Below are positions 40,572 through 48,355 of a stretch of 64,000 bases of DNA, piece by piece. Origin of the DNA: Melastoma dodecandrum. Its lineage: Eukaryota; Streptophyta; Magnoliopsida; Myrtales; Melastomataceae. The notes under the pieces were generated by a model. The model had not been told where the DNA came from. It did no database searches and saw only the letters and a program-made list of their open reading frames with translations. The position numbers and the translations under genes were made by a program. The number at the start of each line of letters is the position of its first letter. Position 1 is the stretch's first letter. The stretch lies in NCBI GenBank assembly GCA_029817715.1, contig JARUPY010000398.1:1426001-1490000 (forward strand), given 5' to 3'.

Positions 40572-41018
40572 TCAGGGGGTGGTCGGTTGCCCGTCGGCAC
40601 CGCCCGGCGGCTCGACATAGTGGCGCGGGTCGCGCTTCAAGGTTCCAAACCCCCAATAATGCCACGTGTCGTGGAATGCCAGCGCCATGACGGCCGTGCC
40701 GCGAGCGTCCGTGATTCCGGTCCTGCAAAGGTCTTCAAACACCTCGATCACCCGTTGCTCGTGCGTATCGACCAGCGCACCAGCTGCATAGGCGCGGACT
40801 TCCTCCTCCTCATCGTCGAGCAACGGCACGAGAATGTCCCGCCCCGTCGGGGAATGTTCGTCGATGTAATCCAACGCGGCCTTGTAGCGTCGCATGGCAC
40901 GATCAAGCATCGGGTCATTTTTCATCATGATTCCGCCGTACCAGATGAGGGCACTCTCCGCGAACGCATCGATTGCATGTTGGAGCGAATCGATCGGCGC
41001 TCCGTCTCCTCGAGCCAT
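40572..41018 (-). CDS. DUF2019/HEAT-like protein, candidate immunity protein
   Basis: A 148-residue acidic, helical protein. Residues about 20-110 show two to three HEAT-like helix pairs (ALDYIDEHSPTGRDILVPLL, EEVRAYAAGALVDTHEQRVI), resembling the DUF2019 group often found beside toxin-like genes. The ATG at 41018 is 9 bases after the stop of the nuclease-like gene, and its Shine-Dalgarno AGGAGG overlaps that stop, so it is translationally coupled to it. The likely role is to bind and neutralise the upstream product; this is inferred from position and fold only. Confidence 0.7.
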   Translation of the reverse strand: MARGDGAPIDSLQHAIDAFAESALIWYGGIMMKNDPMLDRAMRRYKAALDYIDEHSPTGRDILVPLLDDEEEEVRAYAAGALVDTHEQRVIEVFEDLCRTGITDARGTAVMALAFHDTWHYWGFGTLKRDPRHYVEPPGGADGQPTTP

Positions 41019-41027
41019 TGCTTCCTC

Positions 41028-42107
41028 CTAATGTAAGATGCCAAGACGTCGCATGGCGTACAATCCAAACTGATATTGCACGTCAAAGGACTTTCCGCGC
41101 AGATACTCGCGTGGGATCAATTTTTGTCCGCCAATGTCCTGCGTGCTGGAATAGAACGCATTCAGTTCTTCGTGGAGCAGTCGTGGAATTTTGACGATAT
41201 TTCGCGTCGATTGAAGAAGGGTCGGCGCGATCGCGCCCGCATTCTGCTGTTCTACGATATGATGATATTCTAGATTGTCCCCAGCCCGACCGAAGACTTT
41301 GATGAGATCGGCATCGGTTTTCTTGAATTCTTCATACGATGCAAAGCTCTGCTCGTCCGACGAGACGAGCATCTCGCTGAGGTCGTGAGGGCCATGCTCG
41401 ATGAACTGTAACGCAGCCTCGGCTCCCTTCACTTCTTCCGCGACCGATCGAAGATACGCCATATCCTCCGCGACCGCCGCGGCCGTCGTCGCGACGTCCA
41501 ACACGGGCACTTCTTCGGTTGCGGCGGCCAAGGCGTTTTTGCCGAACAGCCGCAAGAGCTGTTTGAACGTGAGGACACGCACCAAGGTAGCTCGAAAGTT
41601 GCGACGGGTCTGCAGCTGACCGATGCGCGCCTTGCGCTCCGCATCGATCATCGCGGGATCATCGTCGGGGTCGAATGCGACGCTGCGACCGGTAGTGGAT
41701 TCAACCGCCGCGATTTCCGCCGCACTCTTCGGCCGAAACTGGCCGCCTTTCCCGCCTTCCGTCTTCGCCGGATAGCCGGGATGCTTCGGATCATCGACCG
41801 CCGCCTTCGCGAGACCAATCCGATGATCTGCGAGACGCGCCACCAGGTCCGAGCGCGCGCCGACCTGCTGCCACGCGATCGCAGCGAGCGTCAGATCGTT
41901 CGCATTCAACGCTCGGGCGATGGACTCCAGCGCAGCCCAGAGCGGGTCACCGTCCGCCCGCGGATCGTCGGGCTCCAAAGCGGCGAGCTCGAGCAACTCC
42001 GCGCGCGGGCGCGTTCGATAACCGAGGGCCGTACTCTTAAGAAGGAAAACATCGACGAACCGCGGGCCTTTTTCGGTAAACGCAATGAATGTGTCGGATG
42101 CTGGCAC
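41028..42107 (-). CDS. toxin-like protein with C-terminal His-His nuclease-like segment
   Basis: A 359-residue protein from the GTG at 42107, chosen because GGAGGG lies about five bases upstream and no other in-frame start is as good. Layout: residues 1-105 unknown, with a helix resembling the (N/D)DLTLAAIAWQQ segment of Rhizobiales toxin-like proteins; about 105-130 a linker with KHPGYP and GGKGGQF; 130-290 helical, partly Ala-rich (possible coiled coil or amphipathic helices); 290-359 a C-terminal domain with EYHHIVEQQNAGAI, like the HHI of HNH/endonuclease VII-type folds, then an Asn and Leu-His-Glu downstream. No signal peptide or membrane segment is visible. The next gene looks like an immunity protein. 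Nuclease activity is inferred, not shown. Confidence 0.65.
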   Translation of the reverse strand: MPASDTFIAFTEKGPRFVDVFLLKSTALGYRTRPRAELLELAALEPDDPRADGDPLWAALESIARALNANDLTLAAIAWQQVGARSDLVARLADHRIGLAKAAVDDPKHPGYPAKTEGGKGGQFRPKSAAEIAAVESTTGRSVAFDPDDDPAMIDAERKARIGQLQTRRNFRATLVRVLTFKQLLRLFGKNALAAATEEVPVLDVATTAAAVAEDMAYLRSVAEEVKGAEAALQFIEHGPHDLSEMLVSSDEQSFASYEEFKKTDADLIKVFGRAGDNLEYHHIVEQQNAGAIAPTLLQSTRNIVKIPRLLHEELNAFYSSTQDIGGQKLIPREYLRGKSFDVQYQFGLYAMRRLGILH

Positions 42108-42263
42108 CGCACCCTCCGGATTGAACGAAACAAGAACAAAATGCCCGCTGTCTTCCGTTGCGTCAAGTGCTTTTGAATCGGCCTCGTCTCCGCGGTGTTT
42201 GGCCCACGCCCGCGAACGGCGTATGCGAGGCGCAGGCGACCTCCGCCGCAGAGAGCAGGACAG

Positions 42264-43238
42264 ATGGGCGTTCTCGTCGAAGGCAAGTGGCACGACAAGG
42301 GCTACGACCAGGAGAAGAACCAGGGCCGCTTCGAGCGTGATGCCTCCCGCTTTCGCAATTGGGTGACGCCGGATGGCGCCCCCGGCCCGTCCGGCGAAGG
42401 CGGCTTCAAGGCGGAGGCCGGCCGCTACCACCTTTATGCCTCCTACTTCTGTCCGTGGGCGACGCGTTGCCTCATCATGCGCAAGCTGAAGGGGCTTGAG
42501 GACGCGATCACCCTCTCCATCACCGACTGGCTGATGCTCGAGGACGGCATCACCTTCCACGCGCGCGACGGCGTGATCCCGGATCCGATCCATCACGCGG
42601 CCTTCCTGCGCGACGTCTACACGGCCGCGAAGGCCGACTATTCGGGCCGCGTGACGGTGCCGGTGCTCTGGGACAAGCAACGCGGCACGATCGTCTCGAA
42701 CGAATCCTCCGAGATCATCCGCATGATGAATGCAGCCTTCGACGGCGTCGGGGCGAGCGGGCGCGACTATTATCCCGCGAACCTGCGCCACGAGATCGAC
42801 GTCGTGAACGCGCTCGTCTACGACCATGTCAACAACGGCGTCTACAAGGCGGGCTTCGCGACGAGCCAGGCGGCCTACGAGGCCGCCGTCGTGCCGCTGT
42901 TCGAGACGCTCGACCTGCTCGATCACCGCCTCGCCGCGCAGCGCTATCTCACGGGGGACGAGATGACGGAGGCCGACATCCGCCTCGTCACGACGCTGCT
43001 GCGCTTCGACATCGTCTATGTCGGACACTTCAAGTGCAACATTCGGCGGATCGCGGACTACCCTGCCCTGTCAGCCTATTTGGCCGATCTCCTATCGCTC
43101 GACGCGATCGCCGCGACGTTTCGGCCGGACCACATCAAGAACCACTATTATCAGAGCCACCTCTGGATCAATCCGACGGGCGTCGTGCCTCTCGGCCCCG
43201 CCGACGAGCTCATCGGCGGACAGGCGAGTGCGGCGTAA
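42264..43238 (+). CDS. glutathione S-transferase family protein (glutathionyl-hydroquinone reductase type)
   Basis: Xi-class GST, 324 residues. The catalytic cysteine is Cys63 in SYFCPWA; members reduce glutathionyl-hydroquinones with glutathione. Other family features: VPVLWDKQRGTIVSNESSEI for glutathione binding, MTEADIRLVTTLLRFDIVYV, and HFKCNIRRIADYPALSAYL. ATG at 42264 has AGGA eight bases upstream. Divergent from the toxin-like gene; followed four bases later by a small membrane-protein gene. Confidence 0.95.
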   Translation: MGVLVEGKWHDKGYDQEKNQGRFERDASRFRNWVTPDGAPGPSGEGGFKAEAGRYHLYASYFCPWATRCLIMRKLKGLEDAITLSITDWLMLEDGITFHARDGVIPDPIHHAAFLRDVYTAAKADYSGRVTVPVLWDKQRGTIVSNESSEIIRMMNAAFDGVGASGRDYYPANLRHEIDVVNALVYDHVNNGVYKAGFATSQAAYEAAVVPLFETLDLLDHRLAAQRYLTGDEMTEADIRLVTTLLRFDIVYVGHFKCNIRRIADYPALSAYLADLLSLDAIAATFRPDHIKNHYYQSHLWINPTGVVPLGPADELIGGQASAA

Positions 43239-43241
43239 GGC

Positions 43242-43688
43242 ATGGCGACGTCGAACCCCACGCCGGTGCAGCTCGCGGATAGCGACGCGGCGATCCGCAT
43301 CGGGATGACGCAGCGCGAGCGGGCGGAGACGCGCTGGGGCCTGATCCTCGTCATCTTCATGCGCCTGCTCGCCGCCGTCTGGATCCTCCAGGGACTGCGC
43401 GAGTGGACGTTCTTCATGCTGCCGCCGGGCTCGGTGTTCGACCAGATGGGCCGCGCGCAGGTCGCGGCCATCATCTTCTTCGCGGTGATCGATTTCCTCG
43501 CCGCCGTCGGGCTTTGGCTGGCGACGCCGTGGGGCGGCGTGCTCTGGCTCGTCGCCGCCGTGGCGCAGCTCTTCGTCGCGATGACCGTGCCGAACATCTT
43601 TTCGACGCCCTGGCTCGCAACGGATGTCGTGCTCGTGCTGATCTACTTCGGCCTGACGTTCCAGGCGGGGCGTGTGGCGCGGCAATAG
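43242..43688 (+). CDS. four-span membrane protein, DUF6163-like
   Basis: 148 residues with four clear membrane segments (about 33-52, 75-95, 98-118 and 125-141) and a cytoplasmic N-terminus. Resembles small DUF6163-type membrane proteins of Rhizobiales by layout; identification is tentative. It lies three bases after the GST gene and is probably co-transcribed with it. Role unknown. Confidence 0.8.
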   Translation: MATSNPTPVQLADSDAAIRIGMTQRERAETRWGLILVIFMRLLAAVWILQGLREWTFFMLPPGSVFDQMGRAQVAAIIFFAVIDFLAAVGLWLATPWGGVLWLVAAVAQLFVAMTVPNIFSTPWLATDVVLVLIYFGLTFQAGRVARQ

Positions 43689-43695
43689 GCACAAG

Positions 43696-44727
43696 CTAGC
43701 TCTTGAACCGCACCACGACGCCGCGCTTCACGAGCTTCGCCAGGCTTTCGGCGTCCCAGTTCGTCATCCGCACGCAGCCGTGCGAGGCGGTTTTCGAGAT
43801 GGTGGAGGGATCGGGTGTGCCGTGCAGGCCGTAGGTCGGCTTGGTCAGCGCCATGAAGACGGACCCGACCGGGTTGTTCGGGCCGGCGGGCAGCGTCAGC
43901 TTTTCGTGGTTGTCGCCCTGCAGGAAATTCTTTGGGTCGTAGTAATATTTGGGATCGTGGGCGATGCCCTTGATCTTGTAGGTCCCGGATGGCGAGGGCA
44001 GCGCGCGGCTGCCGATCGTCGCCGGCGCGGCGAAGACGAGATGCTGGCGCCGATCGTAGCCCAGCACCTGGTCCAGGTGTTTGTCGACGACGACGCGTTC
44101 GACTTTGGCCCGGAAGAGCTCCGGCGCCGCATCGGCGACGACGAGGGTCTGCCCGGCCTTGCCCAGATCGACGCCGGGGTTGAGCGCGGCGAGGAGCGTC
44201 TCGCCCATATGAAATTTGGCGCCGAGCCTCTGCGCCGGACTGCGGTAGCCGATCGTCTTCAGCTTCGCGAGCTCGGCATAGTCTTTCGGCAGGTCGGGAA
44301 AGAAGGGGCCGGCGACGTCCGCCTCGGTCGTCGTATAGGTCACGAGCGCGGGCTTGCCGCTCTCCGCGACGAGCGCATCCCAGACCTTGCGGTCGAGGTC
44401 GTGGCCCTTGATGTCGCGCATCTTCGCGAAGCTCGCGATCGCATGGTGGAAGTTCGCGCCGTCCCGGCCGTCGATGACGCCCGGCGAGGCATGCAGGCGG
44501 TCGAGCATCACCTCTTCGCGCAGGATCGCGGGATCGACCGCATCCTTACCGGCGTGCTGACCGAAGGTAGCGCCGTTCACGGTCGCGATGATGGTGGTGT
44601 TGGGAGCCGGCGCTTGCGTCGGCGATGGCTTGGGCGCAGGCGATGCTGGAAGGGCGGCCGGATCGGCCATGGCGCTAGAAAAGCCGAGCCCGGCGCCGAA
44701 TACCAGGATCCCCAAGCCGCGCCGCAT
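43696..44727 (-). CDS. L,D-transpeptidase
   Basis: Exported YkuD-domain enzyme that makes 3-3 peptidoglycan cross-links or attaches proteins to the wall. 343 residues: signal peptide of about 22 residues (ends near AMA-DPA), a Pro/Ala-rich segment, a helical middle domain, and the catalytic C-terminus with YGLHGTPDPSTISKTASHGC and VRMTNWDA; the nucleophile is Cys318. Convergent with the membrane-protein gene upstream on the map. Confidence 0.94.
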   Translation of the reverse strand: MRRGLGILVFGAGLGFSSAMADPAALPASPAPKPSPTQAPAPNTTIIATVNGATFGQHAGKDAVDPAILREEVMLDRLHASPGVIDGRDGANFHHAIASFAKMRDIKGHDLDRKVWDALVAESGKPALVTYTTTEADVAGPFFPDLPKDYAELAKLKTIGYRSPAQRLGAKFHMGETLLAALNPGVDLGKAGQTLVVADAAPELFRAKVERVVVDKHLDQVLGYDRRQHLVFAAPATIGSRALPSPSGTYKIKGIAHDPKYYYDPKNFLQGDNHEKLTLPAGPNNPVGSVFMALTKPTYGLHGTPDPSTISKTASHGCVRMTNWDAESLAKLVKRGVVVRFKS

Positions 44728-44824
44728 CGCCCTCGCCTCCGTTTGCGCGCGTCAACGCTGCGGGAGGCCGGATGGTTTGAGGGCGATTTGGTCGTACGTC
44801 ACTGTCGACGTGTCGGTGTCGCCT

Positions 44825-45820
44825 CTACGCAACCGGCCGCAGCTCGCGCGGCAGCGGGAAGAACACGCTCTCGTCGGCCGTCGAGACCGTCTCGATCGAG
44901 AGGTCGAAGCGGTCCGCGAACGCGTCCATGATCTCTTCGACGATCACCTCGGGCGCGGAGGCGCCGGCGGTGATGCCGAGCGTCTTGATATTGGTGAGGT
45001 GGTCCCAGTCGAGGTCCTGTGCGCGCAGGACGAGGCGCGCGTAAGGACAGCCGGAGCGCTCGCCGACCTCCTTGAGGCGCTGCGAATTCGACGAGTTCGA
45101 CGAGCCAACGACGATCAGCGCATCGACGATCGGCGCGATGCGCTTCACGGCCTCCTGCCGGTTCGTGGTCGCGTAACAGATGTCTTCTTTCTGCGGGCCG
45201 ACGATCTTGGGAAAGCGCTGGTGCAGCTTGTCGACCATCTGCTTCGTGTCGTCGAGTGAGAGCGTCGTCTGCGTCACGTAAGCGAGGTTCTCCTCGTCGC
45301 GCACCTGCACGACGTCGATGTCCTCGGGATGCTGGACGAGGATGATCGAGCCTTCCGGCAACTGGCCAAGCGTGCCAACGACCTCTGGATGGCCTGCGTG
45401 GCCGACGAGCAGGATCTGGCGCCCGCGCTTGAAGTGGATCTGCGCCTCGCGATGCACCTTGGTGACAAGCGGACAGGTGGCGTCGATCGCATGGAAGTTG
45501 CGGCGGCTCGCCTCCGCGGGGATCGACTTGGGCACGCCGTGCGCCGAGAAGATCACCGGCTGTTCGGTGTCCGGCACTTCCGAAAGCTCCTCGACGAAGA
45601 TCGCGCCCTTCGCCTTCAGGCCTTCCACGACATACTTGTTGTGGACGATCTCGTGCCGCACGTAGACCGGCGCGCCGGAGATCCGCAGCGCCTGCTCCAC
45701 CGCGTCGATCGCGCGCACGACGCCCGCGCAGAACCCGCGCGGTGCGCACAGGTAGATATGCAGCTTGGGCTTGGCGGTCGCGGGTGTGTCGGTCCGTTCG
45801 GCGGCCATCACATCGGTCAT
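44825..45820 (-). CDS. ispH: 4-hydroxy-3-methylbut-2-enyl diphosphate reductase
   Basis: IspH (LytB), the last enzyme of the MEP isoprenoid pathway, a 4Fe-4S protein making IPP and DMAPP. 331 residues. Cluster cysteines are visible in [16 protein letters not shown] (Cys31), [11 protein letters not shown] and [27 protein letters not shown] is the C-terminal signature. Divergent from the hydrolase gene at 45918. Confidence 0.98.
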   Translation of the reverse strand: MTDVMAAERTDTPATAKPKLHIYLCAPRGFCAGVVRAIDAVEQALRISGAPVYVRHEIVHNKYVVEGLKAKGAIFVEELSEVPDTEQPVIFSAHGVPKSIPAEASRRNFHAIDATCPLVTKVHREAQIHFKRGRQILLVGHAGHPEVVGTLGQLPEGSIILVQHPEDIDVVQVRDEENLAYVTQTTLSLDDTKQMVDKLHQRFPKIVGPQKEDICYATTNRQEAVKRIAPIVDALIVVGSSNSSNSQRLKEVGERSGCPYARLVLRAQDLDWDHLTNIKTLGITAGASAPEVIVEEIMDAFADRFDLSIETVSTADESVFFPLPRELRPVA

Positions 45821-45917
45821 CTGGCTGTCCCTGCCTCGGCGAACGTTGCCGGGATATCGGGGTTGTGAAGCCCGGGTGTCAAGTTGGCGTCCCGTCGATC
45901 AGAGTGGTGCGTGCGGC

Positions 45918-46817
45918 ATGGCGGATCTTCCAGACCTCTTTCCCGGCTTCGAGACACATTGGATCGATGCGCCGGGCGGCAAGATCTTCGCCCGCAGCGG
46001 CGGCCATGGCGCGCCCTTGCTCCTACTGCACGGCTACCCGCAGACGCATGTCGAGTGGCACAAGATCGTGCCTGCCCTGGCGGATCGTTACCGCGTCGTC
46101 GTGATGGACCTGCGTGGCTACGGCTGGTCGCACCGGCCCGCGAGCCAGGACGGCTCGGGCATGAGCAAGCGGGCGATGGGCGAGGACGTCGTCTCCGTCA
46201 TGGAGCAGCTCGGCCACGTCAAGTTCCGCATCGTCGGCCACGATCGCGGTGGGCGCGTCGCCTACCGTCTCGCCTACGACCGGCCGGAGCGGCTCGAGAA
46301 GGTCGCGGTCATCGACATCATCCCCACCGCCTCGATGTTCCGCGACATGGGCAAGACGAAGAGCGCGATCAACAAGTACCACTGGCTGTTCCTGGCCCAG
46401 CCGGCACCGTTTCCCGAGACGATGATCGGCGCTTCGGCCCGCTTCTACCTCGAACACACGCTGGCGAGCTGGACCGCGCGCAAGAGCCTGTCCGCCTTCG
46501 ATCCCGGCGCCCTCGCCCACTACCGCCAGGCCTTCGACGACCCGAGCCGCATCCATTCGACCTGCGAAGATTATCGCGCCGGCGCCCTCATCGACCGGCT
46601 GCAGGACGAGGAGGACATGCGGCGCGGCCGGCGCATCGAGGTGCCGATGCTCGCCCTCTGGGGCGACAGCGGCATTCCCGCCTCCGGCGTCTCGCCGCTC
46701 GACGTCTGGCGCGAATTCGCGCGGGACGTCGCGGGAGAGCCGATCGCGTCGGGCCATTTCGTGCCGGAGGAAAACCCCGACGCCTGCGCCAAGGCGCTGC
46801 TGCGCTTTCTGCGATGA
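45918..46817 (+). CDS. alpha/beta hydrolase, fluoroacetate/haloacetate dehalogenase-like
   Basis: 299 residues from the ATG at 45918. The residues known from fluoroacetate dehalogenases line up: nucleophile Asp109 with Arg110 and Arg113 (GHDRGGR), His155-Trp156 (KYHWLFLAQPAPFPE), a Tyr in CEDYRAGA, and the catalytic His280 (SGHFVPEENP). The oxyanion region is HGYPQTHVEW and DLRGYGWS is also conserved. This supports cleavage of the C-halogen bond of haloacetates, with fluoroacetate possible. The frame is open upstream, but those residues overlap ispH's promoter region. Confidence 0.9.
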   Translation: MADLPDLFPGFETHWIDAPGGKIFARSGGHGAPLLLLHGYPQTHVEWHKIVPALADRYRVVVMDLRGYGWSHRPASQDGSGMSKRAMGEDVVSVMEQLGHVKFRIVGHDRGGRVAYRLAYDRPERLEKVAVIDIIPTASMFRDMGKTKSAINKYHWLFLAQPAPFPETMIGASARFYLEHTLASWTARKSLSAFDPGALAHYRQAFDDPSRIHSTCEDYRAGALIDRLQDEEDMRRGRRIEVPMLALWGDSGIPASGVSPLDVWREFARDVAGEPIASGHFVPEENPDACAKALLRFLR

Positions 46818-46979
46818 GGCGGGTCGGCGCCGACGTAAAGAGAAATTTCGCCGCTTGGCCTGCTTCGAACAGCAATTTTCTTCTCCTCCGATCGGCTCGG
46901 GAGGAAACGTTATCCCGCCCGTTGACGCGCGCCGGGAGGCATCGCCACATGGCCGCTGCATGACGGCTTCGGCGGCCGC

Positions 46980-47789
46980 TTGAGGAACCTCGAAACCGTG
47001 CTCGCACTCCTGCATCAGATCGACTGGACCTATTCGGTCTCCGGTTTCCTCGTCGGCGTTCTCGTCGGGCTGACGGGTGTCGGCGGCGGCTCGCTGATGA
47101 CGCCGCTCCTTGTGCTGATGTTCGGCATCGCGCCGGCGACGGCCGTGGGCACGGACCTCCTCTATGCCGCGATCACCAAGAGCGGCGGCGTGGTCGTGCA
47201 CGGACTGAATCGGACGATCGACTGGCGCATCGTGAGACGACTCGCGCTGGGCAGCGTCCCGGCGACAGCCGCGACGATCGCGTTGCTCGCGCACCTCGGC
47301 ATCGACGGCCACTCGAAGCACAGTCTCATCTCGACGACGCTCGGCGTCGCGCTCGTCCTGACCGCGATCTCGCTGATCTTCCGCAAGGCGCTGCTGGAGC
47401 GTCTCGCGCCCGCGGTCGAACGTCTCACGGACAGCCAGCGCGCCATCCTCACGACAGTGCTCGGCGTGGTCCTCGGCGTTTTCGTGTCGATCTCGTCGGT
47501 CGGCGCGGGCGCGATCGGCGTCACCGTGCTGCTCGCCCTATACCCGCGCTCGCCTCTCGTGCGGATCGTCGGCGCCGACATCGCGCACGCCGTCCCGCTC
47601 ACCCTCATCGCGGGCCTCGGGCACTGGTATCTCGGCTCGGTCAATTGGCCGGTCCTGCTCTCGCTGATCATCGGGTCGCTGCCGGGCATCGCGATCTCGA
47701 GCCAGCTCGCGAGCCGCGCGCCGGACAAGGTGCTGCGGCCGCTGATCGCGACCACTCTCGCCATCGTGGGCCTCCGCCTCGCGATCTGA
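46980..47789 (+). CDS. TauE/SafE family membrane transporter
   Basis: Anion exporter of the TauE/SafE (sulfite exporter) family, 269 residues with about eight membrane segments. The two family repeats begin FLVGVLVGLTGVGGGSLMTP and GVFVSISSVGAGAIGVTVLL, and the C-terminal GSLPGIAISSQLASRAPDKV matches. The start is TTG at 46980 or GTG at 46998, with AGGAA nine bases before the latter. Substrate cannot be told. Confidence 0.93.
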   Translation: MRNLETVLALLHQIDWTYSVSGFLVGVLVGLTGVGGGSLMTPLLVLMFGIAPATAVGTDLLYAAITKSGGVVVHGLNRTIDWRIVRRLALGSVPATAATIALLAHLGIDGHSKHSLISTTLGVALVLTAISLIFRKALLERLAPAVERLTDSQRAILTTVLGVVLGVFVSISSVGAGAIGVTVLLALYPRSPLVRIVGADIAHAVPLTLIAGLGHWYLGSVNWPVLLSLIIGSLPGIAISSQLASRAPDKVLRPLIATTLAIVGLRLAI

Positions 47790-47855
47790 AGGATTTAGGC
47801 GTCGGCACGGACCTGCCGGCTGAACGCGCATCCCCCGCGCAGGCGGCGGGAGACT

Positions 47856-48308
47856 CTAGCGCCGTGCTGCGAAGAAACCCGTCAGCAGATCGCGCGCCTC
47901 TCTCTCTCCGAGCCCGCCGTAGACCTCGGGCGCGTGGTGGCACGTCGGCTGCGCGAAGAAGCGGGGGCCATGGTCAACGGCGCCGCCCTTCGGGTCGTCG
48001 CAGCCGAAGTAGAGGCGCCGGATGCGCGCGAACGAGATCGCGGCCGCGCACATGGCGCAGGGCTCCAATGTGACGTAGAGATCGCAGCCGACGAGCCGCT
48101 CGCTCCCGAGCGCCGCGCAAGCCGCGCGGATCGCCAAGATTTCGGCATGCGCCGTCGGATCGCGGTCGGCAATCGTACGGTTGCCGCCGCGCGCCAGGAT
48201 CTCGCCCTCGCGCAGCACGACCGCGCCCACCGGCACCTCGCCCAGCGCGGCGGCGGCGCGCGCGAGATCGAGCGCCTGCTCCATCGGCGTTCGCGCGCCT
48301 GCGGACAT
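47856..48308 (-). CDS. tadA: tRNA adenosine(34) deaminase
   Basis: Converts A34 to inosine in tRNA-Arg(ACG). 150 residues from the ATG at 48308. Zinc-deaminase motifs HAE (His54, Glu56; PTAHAEILAI) and PCAMC (Cys84, Cys87), with GEVPVGAVV and NRTIADRDPTAHAE. Divergent from the rluB-type gene, starts 47 bases apart. Confidence 0.96.
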   Translation of the reverse strand: MSAGARTPMEQALDLARAAAALGEVPVGAVVLREGEILARGGNRTIADRDPTAHAEILAIRAACAALGSERLVGCDLYVTLEPCAMCAAAISFARIRRLYFGCDDPKGGAVDHGPRFFAQPTCHHAPEVYGGLGEREARDLLTGFFAARR

Positions 48309-48355
48309 TGCCTTGCTTTCGTTTGCTTTTCGACGGTGCCTCTGTATCAGGGGCC

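Noticed and set aside
42108..43028. N-terminal extension of the toxin-like gene over the GST gene
   Set aside because: The frame is open to 43028 but lies antisense to the GST gene. A GTG at 42107 with a strong Shine-Dalgarno marks the likely start.
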